This document shows, piece after piece, positions 22,190 through 33,975 of a stretch of DNA of 64,000 nucleotides. Made by a program: the position numbers and the translations under genes. The notes below the pieces were generated by a model, which was given only the letters and a program-made list of their open reading frames with translations, was not told the origin of the DNA and searched no databases. The DNA lies in contig JAJEKV010000534.1 in the NCBI GenBank assembly GCA_021234155.1, forward strand, positions 91,657 to 155,656. Reading direction: 5' to 3'. Positions within the stretch are counted from its first letter, which is position 1, and each line of letters starts with the position of its first letter. This DNA is from Isoetes taiwanensis. Its lineage: Eukaryota; Streptophyta; Lycopodiopsida; Isoetales; Isoetaceae.

Positions 22190-23260
22190 TGTGCAGATTT
22201 TGGCAAAGGCATTGTTCTTCTTTGTAAATGAACTTATTATAGTTGAAGAAAGCAAAAAGATGAAGATACGTCGGTTAACAACAAAAAGATTACATACGGT
22301 AAAGATAATCTTTCTTTCATGTGTTGTATTATGATTGCTTAAACCATGTTATGGTGCGAAGTTTCCACGCAAGCGGTAGATATTGTGATGAAGGAGAATC
22401 TACCTTACGAAATTATCAAAGATCAGCGGAAAAGGAAGGTGCGAGAATGAAGACCAAAGTTTGTCTAGCGTTGGGGAATCTCACGAGAAAAGTGCTAGAA
22501 GTGGTGACAAGAGAAGGCTGTAGAAGCAATAGATTTGTTGGGAGTTTGAAGTCTAATAGGTACGTTTTCTTCTAAGGTTACTTTACGCATTCTAATTTAT
22601 GCTAAATTTTGTATGACTTTGTGTTTAATAATGGTGTTGGGAAGAAGCTTGTGATTTTTGAAATCAGCGACATGCTCGTGAAGGTCTTTCAAAAGGATGA
22701 ACTGTACTGAAATGGTTATGGGTGTTGAGATTGTTCCTTTGAAGAAGGAATTAGTTCTTTGTAAGGCCAGGGAGCTCTTGCATTTCGACTTTTTGTCTCA
22801 AGCATTTCGGTGTGGGGTTTTGGTCAACATCACGGATATCCGCACACTAGTCTTACCTCCTTCATTCCATCAAATATGCTAGAAGAAGTTTTTATTTATA
22901 TGGACCAAGGAGGCAACTAAAGTGAGATTGAAGTCCTCGGGTGAGTTGGTCTTTTTGAAGGACTTGTCGAAAGTTTGGAGCAGGATATTGAGAATTGGGT
23001 TTAAGGACCACGCTCTTAATTGACCCGATGTAAGGTTCTCAAATTTTACGAACAAGAGTGATTCATGCATTGCACCAAGGTCATTCTTGCGGATACAAAT
23101 GATGGTGATTATCTTTGAAGACTTTGCAGCCATGGTTGCATAATATCATTCGAGGTCAATGTCCTGGCTTATGTTGGGAAGTCTGTTCTCATTCGGAACC
23201 AATATGATGATAAGAGTGTCAAGATCTTGAGTGAGTTGAAGACTATGAACCTCTGATGTA
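22190..23260 (+). pseudogene. unrecognised coding-like blocks, possible continuation
   Basis: Plus-strand protein-like runs: about 22,420-22,560 (basic, ending KSNR before GTACG), 22,650-22,880 (ISDMLVK, then CKARELLHFD), and about 23,040-23,258, which ends in a stop after NQYDDKSVKILSELKTMNL. That last stretch contains VILADTNDGDYL and an in-frame run of about 45 residues. Frames shift between blocks. No known motif was identified. Direction and spacing agree with the blocks at 20.6-21.76 kb, so one broken gene is possible. Confidence 0.3.
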
Positions 23261-23418
23261 TTCTTATATGCTGTGTTATGCAGTTCAAGTAATAAAAAAC
23301 TCTGATGTACGTGTTATTTGCAATACAAGTAATATGAAACTTCGATGTATTCTTATATGCTGTCTTATTTGCATCAACGTGTTTCTCTACGCTTCAAAAA
23401 TAGAAATCTGTTAGATGT

Positions 23419-23661
23419 GTGAAACATTTTGAGAGAATGCTTGCTTACAGTGTTCAGCAGTATAACTTCATTGGAATATATGATGGCGGGCAAAATATGA
23501 TTCCAAGGAAGCATCCAGAAAAAGGGTGGCCATTAGCTCAGGTACAAACAAGGGTGGCAGCTAGAATACGCTCAAGGTATGGAAACTTAGCTGATATGGT
23601 TGAAATTCCCTCTTTCTCTATGGCATTGAATGTAGCAATTTCATTGCACAAATGTGCTTAG
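23419..23661 (+). CDS. small unrecognised open frame
   Basis: An 80-codon plus-strand frame, ATG to TAG, of good protein-like composition: FERMLAYSVQQYNFIGIYD, then PEKGWPLAQVQTRVAARI, YGNLADMVEIPSF and a terminal ALNVAISLHKCA. I do not recognise it with confidence. The final residues resemble the last motif of SpoU-type RNA methyltransferases, but nothing before them does. It could be a terminal exon. No clear acceptor or promoter was fixed. Confidence 0.3.
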   Translation: MKHFERMLAYSVQQYNFIGIYDGGQNMIPRKHPEKGWPLAQVQTRVAARIRSRYGNLADMVEIPSFSMALNVAISLHKCA

Positions 23662-26600
23662 CCAAGTTGTTTACATTATAGGCAAGAGCTTGAGCATGAA
23701 AAAGCGACCTTTTTAATTTGCGACCCTGCGGCAACAATGGATGTTTTGAATTCTTTTTTTTATGCTACTATTGCTTTGGATAATTTGTCTTTACTCTTCT
23801 TTGCATCAAAGAGCATTAACTTGAGCAGGGAATCTGGTTGCATTTTTATTTGATGCAATGGTTGGATGGATCAAGGCGTGGCCAATAAATTCAACACTTC
23901 ATAGACTAGATTTTTGTCGGCCACAACAATTTTTATCAATGGAGCTCTAACATTTTAGCTTTTGATCCAAACATGTTAGTTATGGACGTTGACCTGCCAT
24001 CGACTTAGACCAAGTCCATTTACTTATACATTGTGGTTATTCATGTAGTTGGCCACTTGCATTTTATCAACACTAGTAGATAACTACAACCAAAGGATGC
24101 TTTAAAAGGCACCACATGACTAATTTAAAAAGAAAGCAACAAAATGGCAAGTAGCTCTAAAATAAGAGCAATAGAAAAAATTTCAGGCTAAAGAAGACAA
24201 CTACCATAGCCTACAAAACTCTTTATTTGTTTTGCTTCAAAAAGCCAAATAATTAAGTAAGTGGGACGTCCTTCAAGCAATACCCTACTGTATTAGGTGA
24301 AACAATGTAACTTATCGTTAAGGCTTTGCAACAATAATATTGCGAAAGGATGTTGATTTCCCCATCAAAACATTCCTTCGCATTGTATTAACATATTGGG
24401 AGCAACAATCTTAAGTACACATTGGCAATGTATATAGTCGGAACTCTAATAAGATAACTTCACGAACTATCGCTCTTGGGAAAATGCATAGCTATTGGTG
24501 ATGATCATTCTAAATGCTTATGATATCTTAGACTATTGTAACATTCCTTGGTTTGTACTATGCATGTATTTTGAATCGTTTACTCATCGCTTTCGTGGCG
24601 TTATTGTCGTAGCCGGGGCTAAAGATCTTGATGGCTTATAAGTCTTCCTTCCTTGACCTACAAGCGAGGGATTTGTATTTGAATTGAGTATCTTTAAATT
24701 AATTCCTAACATTAGTCTCTTATTCTAGAGTAGATATATAATGCTTTAGGCTCGTGTTTCAAGAGCACTTTCTTGTGCTTAGCAACTAGAGTCTAGATGA
24801 GATATGTACATCACGTAAGTCTCTTGTTGATGAATAGACTTTCTTTCATACTTGAAAAAAAAAAACACATCTAGGGGCCATGGCCAAATGTCTAGGGTGT
24901 CTAATGTTGTTGGGGATAGGTTAGGGAGCTTAGACTACAAAGGGCTTACGGCATCGATAAATTGTCTATCAAGGGTTTAACATTGGAGTTTAGTTATAAA
25001 TGAAATTTTTGCAACTATTTCTAATAAGAAGCAAAAGATGTATGCTTGAGTTTTGCCACCATATATCCGTCTTTTTATCTTCTTCGTAATAAAATTATTG
25101 TATTCATCCTTTTTTTAATGATCGGCGACTATTATTGGCTAAATCTATTGGACGGCCGTGATTGTGGTAAAAGTGGATCCTGCTTGATTGAGCGTCGACT
25201 TCCCCGTCCACATCGGATATGGCTCAAAGATCCTTTGTTTGCTTATCCTTTTGTTTAACATCCATTGTATTTTTATAGAACATCTTGTCGTTACCAATTA
25301 AACATGTCTCACTTCTTGCTACCATACGTGTTTGTGAAGATATCATAGATCGAGTTTCAAACAACGGCTTGTATGTTTGTACTTAAGAAATTGGTCGCGT
25401 CAAGAAGTTTCCATTCGACAAACTCAACATCCAATAATCCAGAGCCTCTGGGATGCGGATAGTGTAAATTTGGTTTGTCGAAGGGTTTGCACAATGAGAT
25501 AATTTTAATCTAAAAAGGATAAATGAGATGATAAAAATTGAATGATTTGGGTCATCAATTTTTCCAATGGAGCTCTAACAAAGCCTGGAAACAATTATGG
25601 GTTGTGGGTCTTTTGGATCAATAAGCAAGCCATAATGTGATGAATTGAATTGAAATCATGCAAAAAGAGTGACATAGAAGAATCCAACAATACATGATGA
25701 GAATGAGAACCCAAAATGTTAACCCAAATGTAAAAATATGGTATGAGTGAAATGAATGTTAAAAGATATGGAATACATTCTATTTTGCATGGCTAAGGGG
25801 CTCGGATTTGAGCCCCATTTTACATCTGTGCGAGGGAACACATTATGGTTGATTGGACACCAATTATGCATGCGGCGAGGGACATTATGGTCTGATTATA
25901 TAAGACACCGGGAGGTGAAGAATCTTCACTCGCCTTGATCTTCCTTACGCTTCTAGCTTCATTGCGTTTGATCTTCCCTTAAGCTTCTTGATCTCATGGC
26001 TAGAGTGAAATACTGCGCCGTAGAATAAACTGAGGAATCCACTTCTAGCGACCATCCGGAATGCGAGATGATGTTTGTGGCGAATTTTTGACTCACGGAG
26101 GTAACTTAGAATGCGGGGAACAAGGAGCAAGAGTTTGAGATAAGGTGCAAAAATGGGTCGTCGTGTTAATGAGGGAGATGGCGACTACTGCGGTGTTTAT
26201 AGAAGGCGATGGTGTAGTCCTTCGTGTGGGTTTGTGAAGATGATTCCTCTCGATTATTAGAAGCTTTAAGTGTTTCAAAATCCCCATGAAATCCTCAGAA
26301 GGTGCTAAGCTTTTTTTTGGCTACGGTTTAAAATAGTTCGGATCTTTAAGGTTCGGTTTCGATATATATATGAAGGTTTAAAATAGTTCAGATCTTTAAG
26401 GCTCCTATTGTAAACTTATGTAAAAGTCGACCCGAAGTGAGCTTTGGTAAGCTTTTTGTATATGCCTATTGTAGAAGTGAGCTTTTCGATTAAGCTTTTT
26501 GTATATCTTAGAAAGTTAATATCGAGACGATATTAATATATAAAAGAAAGTTTGAATTTAGCGTGTCTTTTCTGTTTTGAGAGTGTTACGAACCTTGTGT

Positions 26601-27470
26601 CATGCACAAAAAAAATGTATTTCATTCTTTCTTTCTCTTAAATGAATTACATGTTCCATCTACTAGTAATTGAAAAATGGGACCACAGAATCCCCCTCAA
26701 ATACAATGATCTTTGGGATCTCTTGTTTTTGTACACGAGCTAATGGCCACCCAATGATAGTGTTCAAACCTTTCACATTTGATAGTGTTCAAACCTTTCG
26801 GTATTGCCACTTTCAAAATATGCTTTAAGATGTTGCCATAAGAAGTTAAATTGTAGAAATGTGCATGGCTGGGTTTTATAGTATAACCTTGATGATAAGC
26901 CGGACATTCTCCCAATGTAAAAATATTTGATTGCTTAATTGACACTCCAAATCGATTATCAAGATTTACTTCAATATGAAATGGAGTAAGAGATACAAAT
27001 AAAATGTTCACAATAACAATACGGTATGCATGTTTTACTCACCTCTGTAGCAATGGTTGGTGCAAAGCAGATTTGAGGAGTCGGGGCTGAAGGACTAAAA
27101 CATGAGCCTTTATAATAGTATCGTAAAAGATGCAAATCAGATTTCTAGAGTGTTGTCACGAGACAAAGAAAAAAGCGTCTTGAGGCACTCTCTTTTACAT
27201 TAGGAATGGATGCCCAACATTTACAGCGTATAACCTTATTAATAAGAAGGTTAAAGCACACAAAAGAAGCACTGCGAAGATCGTCTACTTCAACTACTCT
27301 TTGTCACAATCTCATGTGTCTATACATCATTGACCTCAAGCACGCACCATTCGGTTTCTTTACGGGCATCTCTGCGGGCATCTCGAGGATCTGCCAACAT
27401 AAATCACAAAGATTGGGCAAACTATCAAGTATCCTTTCTTCTTACGCAATTGAGAGGGTGTAAACCACCT
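23662..27470. other. gene-poor spacer
   Basis: Nearly 4 kb without a recognisable gene. Short direct repeats occur at 26,330-26,400 (AAAATAGTTC, GGATCTTTAAGG), 26,430-26,510 (GTGAGCTTT, TTTTTGTATAT) and 26,757-26,795 (GATAGTGTTCAAACCTTTC twice). Open frames are short and unconvincing. Confidence 0.4.
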
Positions 27471-27479
27471 TACAACCTT

Positions 27480-30400
27480 TCACTTTGTGTTTGGCTGAGG
27501 CATACATAATTTAATCGCTCCAACTTGTCCCACATAGGCTGTGGCCTTATTTTCCGACCGCGACTTGTAACTAGTTTTTGGGCGTGGCAACTTCAAAATA
27601 ATAACCTTCAATAACCTCATCACCGGCGACAAATTTCTGCCCATGCATATCTTGGAAATCATTCGAACAAGCGTATCTTGGTTTGGTGCACATAACAATA
27701 TAAAATTCAGCATTTTTGAAGTTGTTAGCGGGTGCAACAAGCTAAAAGCTGTCGCCAACTTTGAGTTGGCTACTAAGATCATCTGCGATTGCCAAAGTAA
27801 AACTGGTTCTTCACTTTCCCTCTCTGTATCATCCTCGTTACTTGGTGATTGTAGGCTCAACCACAACTAGAAGCCATTCGCCGATTATGTGATTTATTGG
27901 GACAAGAATCCCAATTCATCTCTAAGCAATCGGTGCAAAAACAAGAATGCTTCCTCACCTGTAAATGTGTTGGTTTTAGTTGAGCATCAGGAATGCAATG
28001 AAAACTTCTTGTTCCTTCAATCGACTTGCGCCTTTGCTTTTTTTTCTATCAACTTCACCAACACTAATTTCCCAAAAATGCCTCTTGACTCTGACATGTT
28101 TCAAGTAAGATGATGGGGCTCTTTGTTGCCATGTACTTCCTCGACCACTCTACCACCTCCCTAGCATTCGCAATGTCACACCTCTCAATTGTGCGCTTCG
28201 TAATGCCCTCTTAATCCTTGCACCTGCTCCATCGTGTTCCCCTTTCCCATGACTGATCCCCAAAAGTTCCACATCATATCCATGCACTGTGGAACTCTTC
28301 GATTCTCGAAACAAAGTAAAATGCCCTTGAAGATTTAAATTGAGAAAGCTGCCCCATCAGAATATAACACATGCATCTTTGCCTTGATATTATTTTCAAC
28401 CAACCATTTGTGATGTAACATAAGACAATCTTTGTACAAACAATGAGTCATGTTTCTTATCATCGAGATATAAAAATGTTCCTCTTTGACAATTTCTTGG
28501 GTGTCGGGATCTCTCCTATAGGTTAGGTGAACAAGAATCTTTGATCACGCTCATTATGCCAATGCATAGGCGTACTTCATTTTGCTCTTTCATAGTGTAA
28601 TTTTTACGCAAAATCGGAATAGATATTATGGTATCATCGAGGAAACCTTGTTAATAGCTTTCTAAATTGCAATTCTTGCCACTTGTATCGAAAATTGTGG
28701 CCAGACAAACTCTTTTGCCTTCCCTCTAAGCGTGTCCATCAATTTTTTGAGTGGTTTCTAGATATTGATCTTTGCTGACCTAGTCTTCTTCTTACCATTT
28801 TTATCATATCCAACCACCTCATAATCTAAATACTCCCACGGAACTTTAGTCTTTCTTTGTCATCGACCTCTTCTTTTTGGACAAGCAGGCGGGTTTCTTA
28901 ACACCACATGTGGTACAATTCCCAAATAGACAATCACTTTTGTGCCACTCATCATCCTCGACTTTTGGACACAATATATTCTTCAAGATAATCTGCTTTG
29001 GAGTTAATAGTAAAGTTTGATGCCTTTGCAACCCATTTGCGGGTTGGTGATTGCATATGTTACATTCACAACTACAATCAGGAGGATGCACCAGTGATGA
29101 GTTTCTCATTTTGTTGATTCCTTCTCGTAACATGGTCATCCTTTAGGTGGTGCATGCGGACAACATGTGTTAAAATCCTTCAACTTCACCACGAAATAAG
29201 GTTTCAATTTCTCAAAACTCCTTTGTTTTATTTCAGCGTGTGGGAACTCGCCTTAAAGCCCAAGAAGAATTGATCACGCAACCAAAGATGGTAGAGCGAT
29301 GTAAGAACATAAAATCCTAAATGGAATTTGCAAGATTATAATATCCATCACAAAAGTATCATGAACTAGCATGACATACATTCACTTGCATTTTGCAACA
29401 ACGGAGATAGTACTAATAATTAACAAGCCTTCAAGGGCTAGTACTAAATTCTAGAAGCATGCTTTCGGACATGTATGTATCGCATGCGACATTTTAAACG
29501 ACAAAAGCTAAGCACATTTCATGAGAACCATATTACAATCATTTTATGCTAAACAAATATGTTATGGTACTAACTAAATAGGCAAAATACTAGTTAGCAG
29601 TTAACTTCATGGGCTAGTACTAACTCATATGGTTACATATTAGTGAAATGGGCACAATACTAGTTAGCAGTTAACTTCATATCCTAGTACTAACTCATGT
29701 GGTTACATATATTAGTGCTAGCTTCTACAAAAGAATACTACTAGCGCTAATTAGTGTTCATATAAAAGCTGAACACCTGCTAAATGCTACCAAGTATCAT
29801 GTTGTCTATAACTATTTGTACTAGTTAGTCACAGTTCCATCTTTTCAATATAAGATTATACTGAGCCACGTATTAGTGCTAACTAGTTTGGAAGTAATTT
29901 AGCACTTGATATACACCTGTTATTACTAGTATCTAGCATGAATTAACCTAACTAGTAAAACAACATAATTATCACTAAATGGCACTACTTAGCATGCATT
30001 TAATAAGAACTATAACAAAAATTAAAATAGTACACGGCTCTGTTGAGATAATGTGTCCGGATGCTTGGGATGCTTTCCTCTGCCGGATCTAACATCTTTG
30101 GCATTTGGAGATACTACGGTTTGATTAGTCGTATGAAACAGCGCCAATCTATTACTTCTTAAGCTAAAGGCGGTCCTTTCTTTTTCCGTCCTTCAAGGGC
30201 CCATTTACATTTTCCTTGCTCCCTTTGAAATTACGTGCTTCCTAGCTATTGACACATTTCTAGGATGTATACCTAGAGCCTTAGCATAACATCTTTTTGC
30301 CATCTTTGAATCGCCCAATTGACATAGAGAGTGTTGCCCTTTTTGCTGCAAGCTTGTCATTCTTTGCATGATCTTTTCACCGGTTGCATAGAATCCTTGA

Positions 30401-30780
30401 TTGGATACAATCTCGGTGTTAACTTGCATCTCTTTATCATGCGTGACATTCCTAGAGATCTATTACCTTTTACAAGCGTCCCACACTTTACGCTTATCCT
30501 CATTGCTCAAATCTTTGGTGACATTCACGAAATGCCTTACAATTTTAAGTGCCATGTATTGCAAATTTACGTGTGACATCGAATTTCCCTCTTACGTATT
30601 CTGAGATGAAACCAATTGAGCGACCTCCTCCTTTCGTCTTTGGCGTTGCCTAAACTTTTTCTCTCTCGGCCTTTCTTCTTTTTTTTACGCATCCACATAC
30701 GCACCTCCTTTATTTGTACACTCCTTTTGATTTCCTTCTTTTTACGCATCTATGCTTGAATCCCCCATCTGTAAAGAGAA
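27480..30780 (-). pseudogene. DDE-like transposase of the CPKxE-WHK / SDG / HGKGEHDGAG family
   Basis: Read on the minus strand, conserved blocks come in order. 30,760-30,470 has a basic N-terminus and ALKIVRHFVNVTKDLSNEDK. 30,429-30,205 is a helical segment. 29,090-28,870 has a zinc-binding domain: CSCECNIC, then LCPKVEDDEWHKSDCLFGNC, then CTTCG. 28,850-28,720 encodes VPWEYLDYEVVGYDKNGKK. 28,500-28,440 has LDDKKHDSLFVQ. 28,380-28,290 has VLYSDGAA and QFKSSRAFYFVSR. 28,270-28,160 has SHGKGEHDGAGARIKRALRS. 27,716-27,590 has NAEFYIVMCTKPRY, then GDEVIEGYYFEVATPK, followed by the terminus near 27,480. Acidic residues in SDDxxHD-like, SDG and EHDGAG blocks look like a DDE/RNase H-type core. The family is uncharacterised as far as I recall, known from animals, mosses and ferns. 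Several frame changes and stops are present. Confidence 0.7.
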
Positions 30781-31250
30781 AGCTTACAGTTTTGAATCAA
30801 AATTAAAAGGAACTTCGAGAAATAAAATTATCGGGACAGACCTAGCAAATGTGGAGGAGGCTCGAAAGCTCTATCCGATCTCCCTCTTAAGCCACCAAAG
30901 ACAATGAACAAAGCAATCGTCCTCAGTCCCTCGTCCTCCGTCCTCGGGTTTGGTTGCATCAAGATTTAAGGAAATTTTGTTTTCTTGTTATTATTAGTTA
31001 TTTCAAAATTGCCTCCACTTTTAACAACTTAGTGCTAATTTGGGGACCACGGGGGACAAAATAATCGACCCACCTAATATGCTTGGACCCACTGCTAAAA
31101 GCTTTGCAGTAATGGCCTACCCATGATCATGCGGTAGTTCGGGCCAATCATCCATGTTGTTACATCGCCTTATGAATTGGGGTGACCTTGCTAACCATCC
31201 ACTCTCCCGGGAGGCCCTCCCTTATGGCCTCGGTTAATAAATTCGCCGAG
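30781..31250. other. spacer between two minus-strand elements
   Basis: No gene is seen. A CCTCGTCCTCCGTCCTCGG low-complexity patch lies near 30,930-30,950. Confidence 0.35.
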
Positions 31251-33975
31251 GCCCTAGCAAAGCTGGCCACCCCATTTCAATAACTTTCTTTGAAGTCCAC
31301 CGCAAGTCCTTCTTTGCCATTAGCCGGTGTCTAAGGTCTCATTGGATGTCTTCCTCCTCGCGGATTGCGGCATTTTCTCCTACCGACTGAACCCCAAAGC
31401 TGCTCCCGGGATCTATGCCTCCTCCAGCGATGCATCCTTTGGTCTACGGTAATATTGCCGGGTGGTTGATGCCTTCTTGTACAACACCCTCGCCCGAAGG
31501 CCTCGATCATCAACAAATCAAACATGCCGATGTCCGTGGTCTGCAAATGCGATGCTTTTGGATTTCAAGAATGCTCTATGGTCTCAATATTTCTTCCGCC
31601 AATTGTGGATCCTCAGGGCCAGGCGCGTAGTTGGGTCTTTAGAGCCTTGCACTTTCAATCAAACGGGGGATTCTCGAGGGAACTGCGCGGTGTACATTCG
31701 CGATGCATCCCCTCGCTGCAAAGCATACACTAGTCTGCCGTGGGAGTAAAACGTTTACAACCATTCCACCTATCATGTAACGTGCAAGGGCACGATCCCC
31801 CGCAGTTCACGCCCAACACGAACTCATATTACCCTTGCTGTATAGTCAGGATGTATCTCAACCCCTGATGGTTTCTCTCTGGATTGCGCTTACCGAGTGC
31901 TCCCAATCCAAAGTGACATAAAAGTGGATGGTGGTCCCACAAAGCCTCCTCATCTCCTGTTCGTATGCCAATTGAGAGCTCGCGATCATGTCAAGTCCTA
32001 CCCTTTGAACAAGGAGATAGTCTACCACGCTAGCTCCACCATCATGTCTATCGCTCTTGCAAAGTAAAACCCTTGATTACGGCCATCGATCATACCATTG
32101 CACTACCATGTCAAAGACCGACGTGATTGAACCAACTCCTTCCAAAGGCGCGCGCAGGATCAGATCTGAGAATCGCCGGCATGTTGGGTTGCGTACCGTT
32201 TCAAGCCGAGGGGGTCAGAATCGGCCTCTCCCCAGAGGGTAACCCCATCGCAAATAAAATGTGGGCATTGAAATCTCCTAACAAGAGCACATGCCCTTCC
32301 CCGGGCGACATTGCTCTATGTCATCATACATCTCTGTAAGGCATTTGTACATCCGCGGTTCCGCCTCCCCGGACTGGTAGAACTTAGAGGCTGCATGGGG
32401 TATATAACGACGCAATAAATAATAGACGATCTTTGAGGCTCGATTATTCTCACCCACGGTAAGCGGTTAAGTCATCGACCTTGTGGGCCCAGGGCCAATG
32501 GCTCTATAACTTTATCTTTGAAGTAGCATACCACCCTCATATCCTGCTTACCATAGGCGTGCATAGCGAAGCGAGAAACGCTAGTATCCGGGATGTCCAA
32601 TTTGATGCCACGATATTCCATGTCTCTTGCAAGAGATGATGTCCATGCCTGTGATCCCAACAAGGCCAACGCCTTCTTCGGGGAATCAGTTCCATGATAC
32701 AAGTCAGAGACTTTTACATCCCTATCTTTGCTATGGCGGTTGTCACTGCCACCCGACTCAGGGAGGTTCACGGGGGCCGTTCAGGTGGTGCCGGCTGCTT
32801 CAGGTCCACAGTTTGTTGCATCCCGTTTGCAGCTCGGTGAAAGGTCTAGATGTCCCACACACGGCCCCATTGCCCCGGCTGCCCTCTATCTTGTTGGCCG
32901 CGGAGGTACAAACACCTTCATCTTGCCATTAGCAAGTCACCTTCAGATCCCACACTGTCGACTTGCGGAGAGTTTTTGAACTCCTAGGTCTCTCCTTTTG
33001 TTGCCTTTGGAGTAAGATCGTGTCCAAGTATGTTGATGTCCCCTTCAATAGGCTAGCGCATTCATTCAATGGGAGTCTTGGATACGGTCCAACACTTGTG
33101 AATTTGACATTCGAGGTCTCATGTTTGGCCCAGAGCTGCAGTGGTTTCTCCTCTAAATCTTTACTTGATTGTAGTCATCCGGCCACCCGGGGCATTATTA
33201 AGCTTAAGCCTGGCGGATCTTCCCCCATGATCTTTAAGCGATCCGGTTAATGAGATTCGGTATTGGGATTAGCGATCCTATCTCATGAAGGACCTGATTC
33301 CACAGGCCACCACCACTCCGGCATTAGGCGCCTTTGATGATCTTGCCCTCGGGCGGTGCACATTCGTTTCATCTCGGGGCGGAGATCATACATCTCGGTG
33401 AAACTCGGCCATCCTCTTCTCTGGGGCCGAGGCTGGGTCTTTGCTTCTGTCATACAGTTTGTCTCTTTTCTAGAATTGTCCAACTTGCTTGCATCTGATG
33501 CATTCTAGCTTCATGGTCCACCAAGGCCAGGCGCTACGGTAGCCAAGCGTATGTCATTCCTTTTACACAGAGCTCTCTCTGTGATTGGCTCTCATACATC
33601 ACTGTGATGGATCCTATCAATCATTTGGGTAACCTCATTCGGTGTTTGAGATATTTGCCATGAATTCCCACTTCTGCGGCGACAATACCCGTGTATTTGC
33701 GCTCAAAGTCGGCCAGCCAGCGGTCATTCAATAGCCGCTCTTCTAATGTGGAATCCGTTCTCTCTCCTTCACCAAGCCCCATTTCTTGAGGGATGGCTCT
33801 TTGTTGGTGGGTGTCTCTTTGTGCCTCCATGCGCCAACCTATCCTGTCTTGCGTCAGCTTTGCCTCAAGGGCTCGTATATTCTGGTGCGTGACATGCTCA
33901 CGAGGGGAGGGAGCCCTCTCGTTCTCGTACCGCTTCTTTAGTGCATACGACTTTTCTTCCATTTATTCTGCACGA
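31250..33975 (-). mobile_element. LINE fragment with ORF1-like region and AP-endonuclease
   Basis: Minus strand, 5' to 3'. 33,962-33,621 encodes a charged, coiled-coil-like 113-residue segment (ENERAPSPREHV, RALEAKLTQDRIGWR), compatible with an ORF1 or N-terminal region. 33,480-32,780 is coding-like but unassigned. 32,771-32,480 carries the start of the endonuclease (IKLDIPDTSVSRF, DMRVVCYFKDKVIEP). 32,430-32,330 has YIPHAASKFYQSGEAEP, then GHVLLLGDFNAH at about 32,310-32,275, the GDFNA motif of AP-type LINE endonucleases. About 32,035-31,950 has GGASVVDYLLVQ, the VVDY motif near the domain end, then a degraded SDH region (TTIHFYVTLDW). Sequence down to 31,330 probably represents the EN-RT linker. 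No RT palm is seen. Frame breaks are frequent. The fragment is distinct from the one at 36.4-37.8 kb, since both contain the endonuclease. Confidence 0.7.

Noticed and set aside
23419-23661. SpoU-type RNA methyltransferase C-terminus
   Set aside because: Only the last 20-25 residues are reminiscent; the earlier SpoU motifs are absent.
31331-33483. Plus-strand open frames in 31.4-33.25 kb
   Set aside because: They are shadows of the minus-strand LINE, whose endonuclease motifs read on the other strand.
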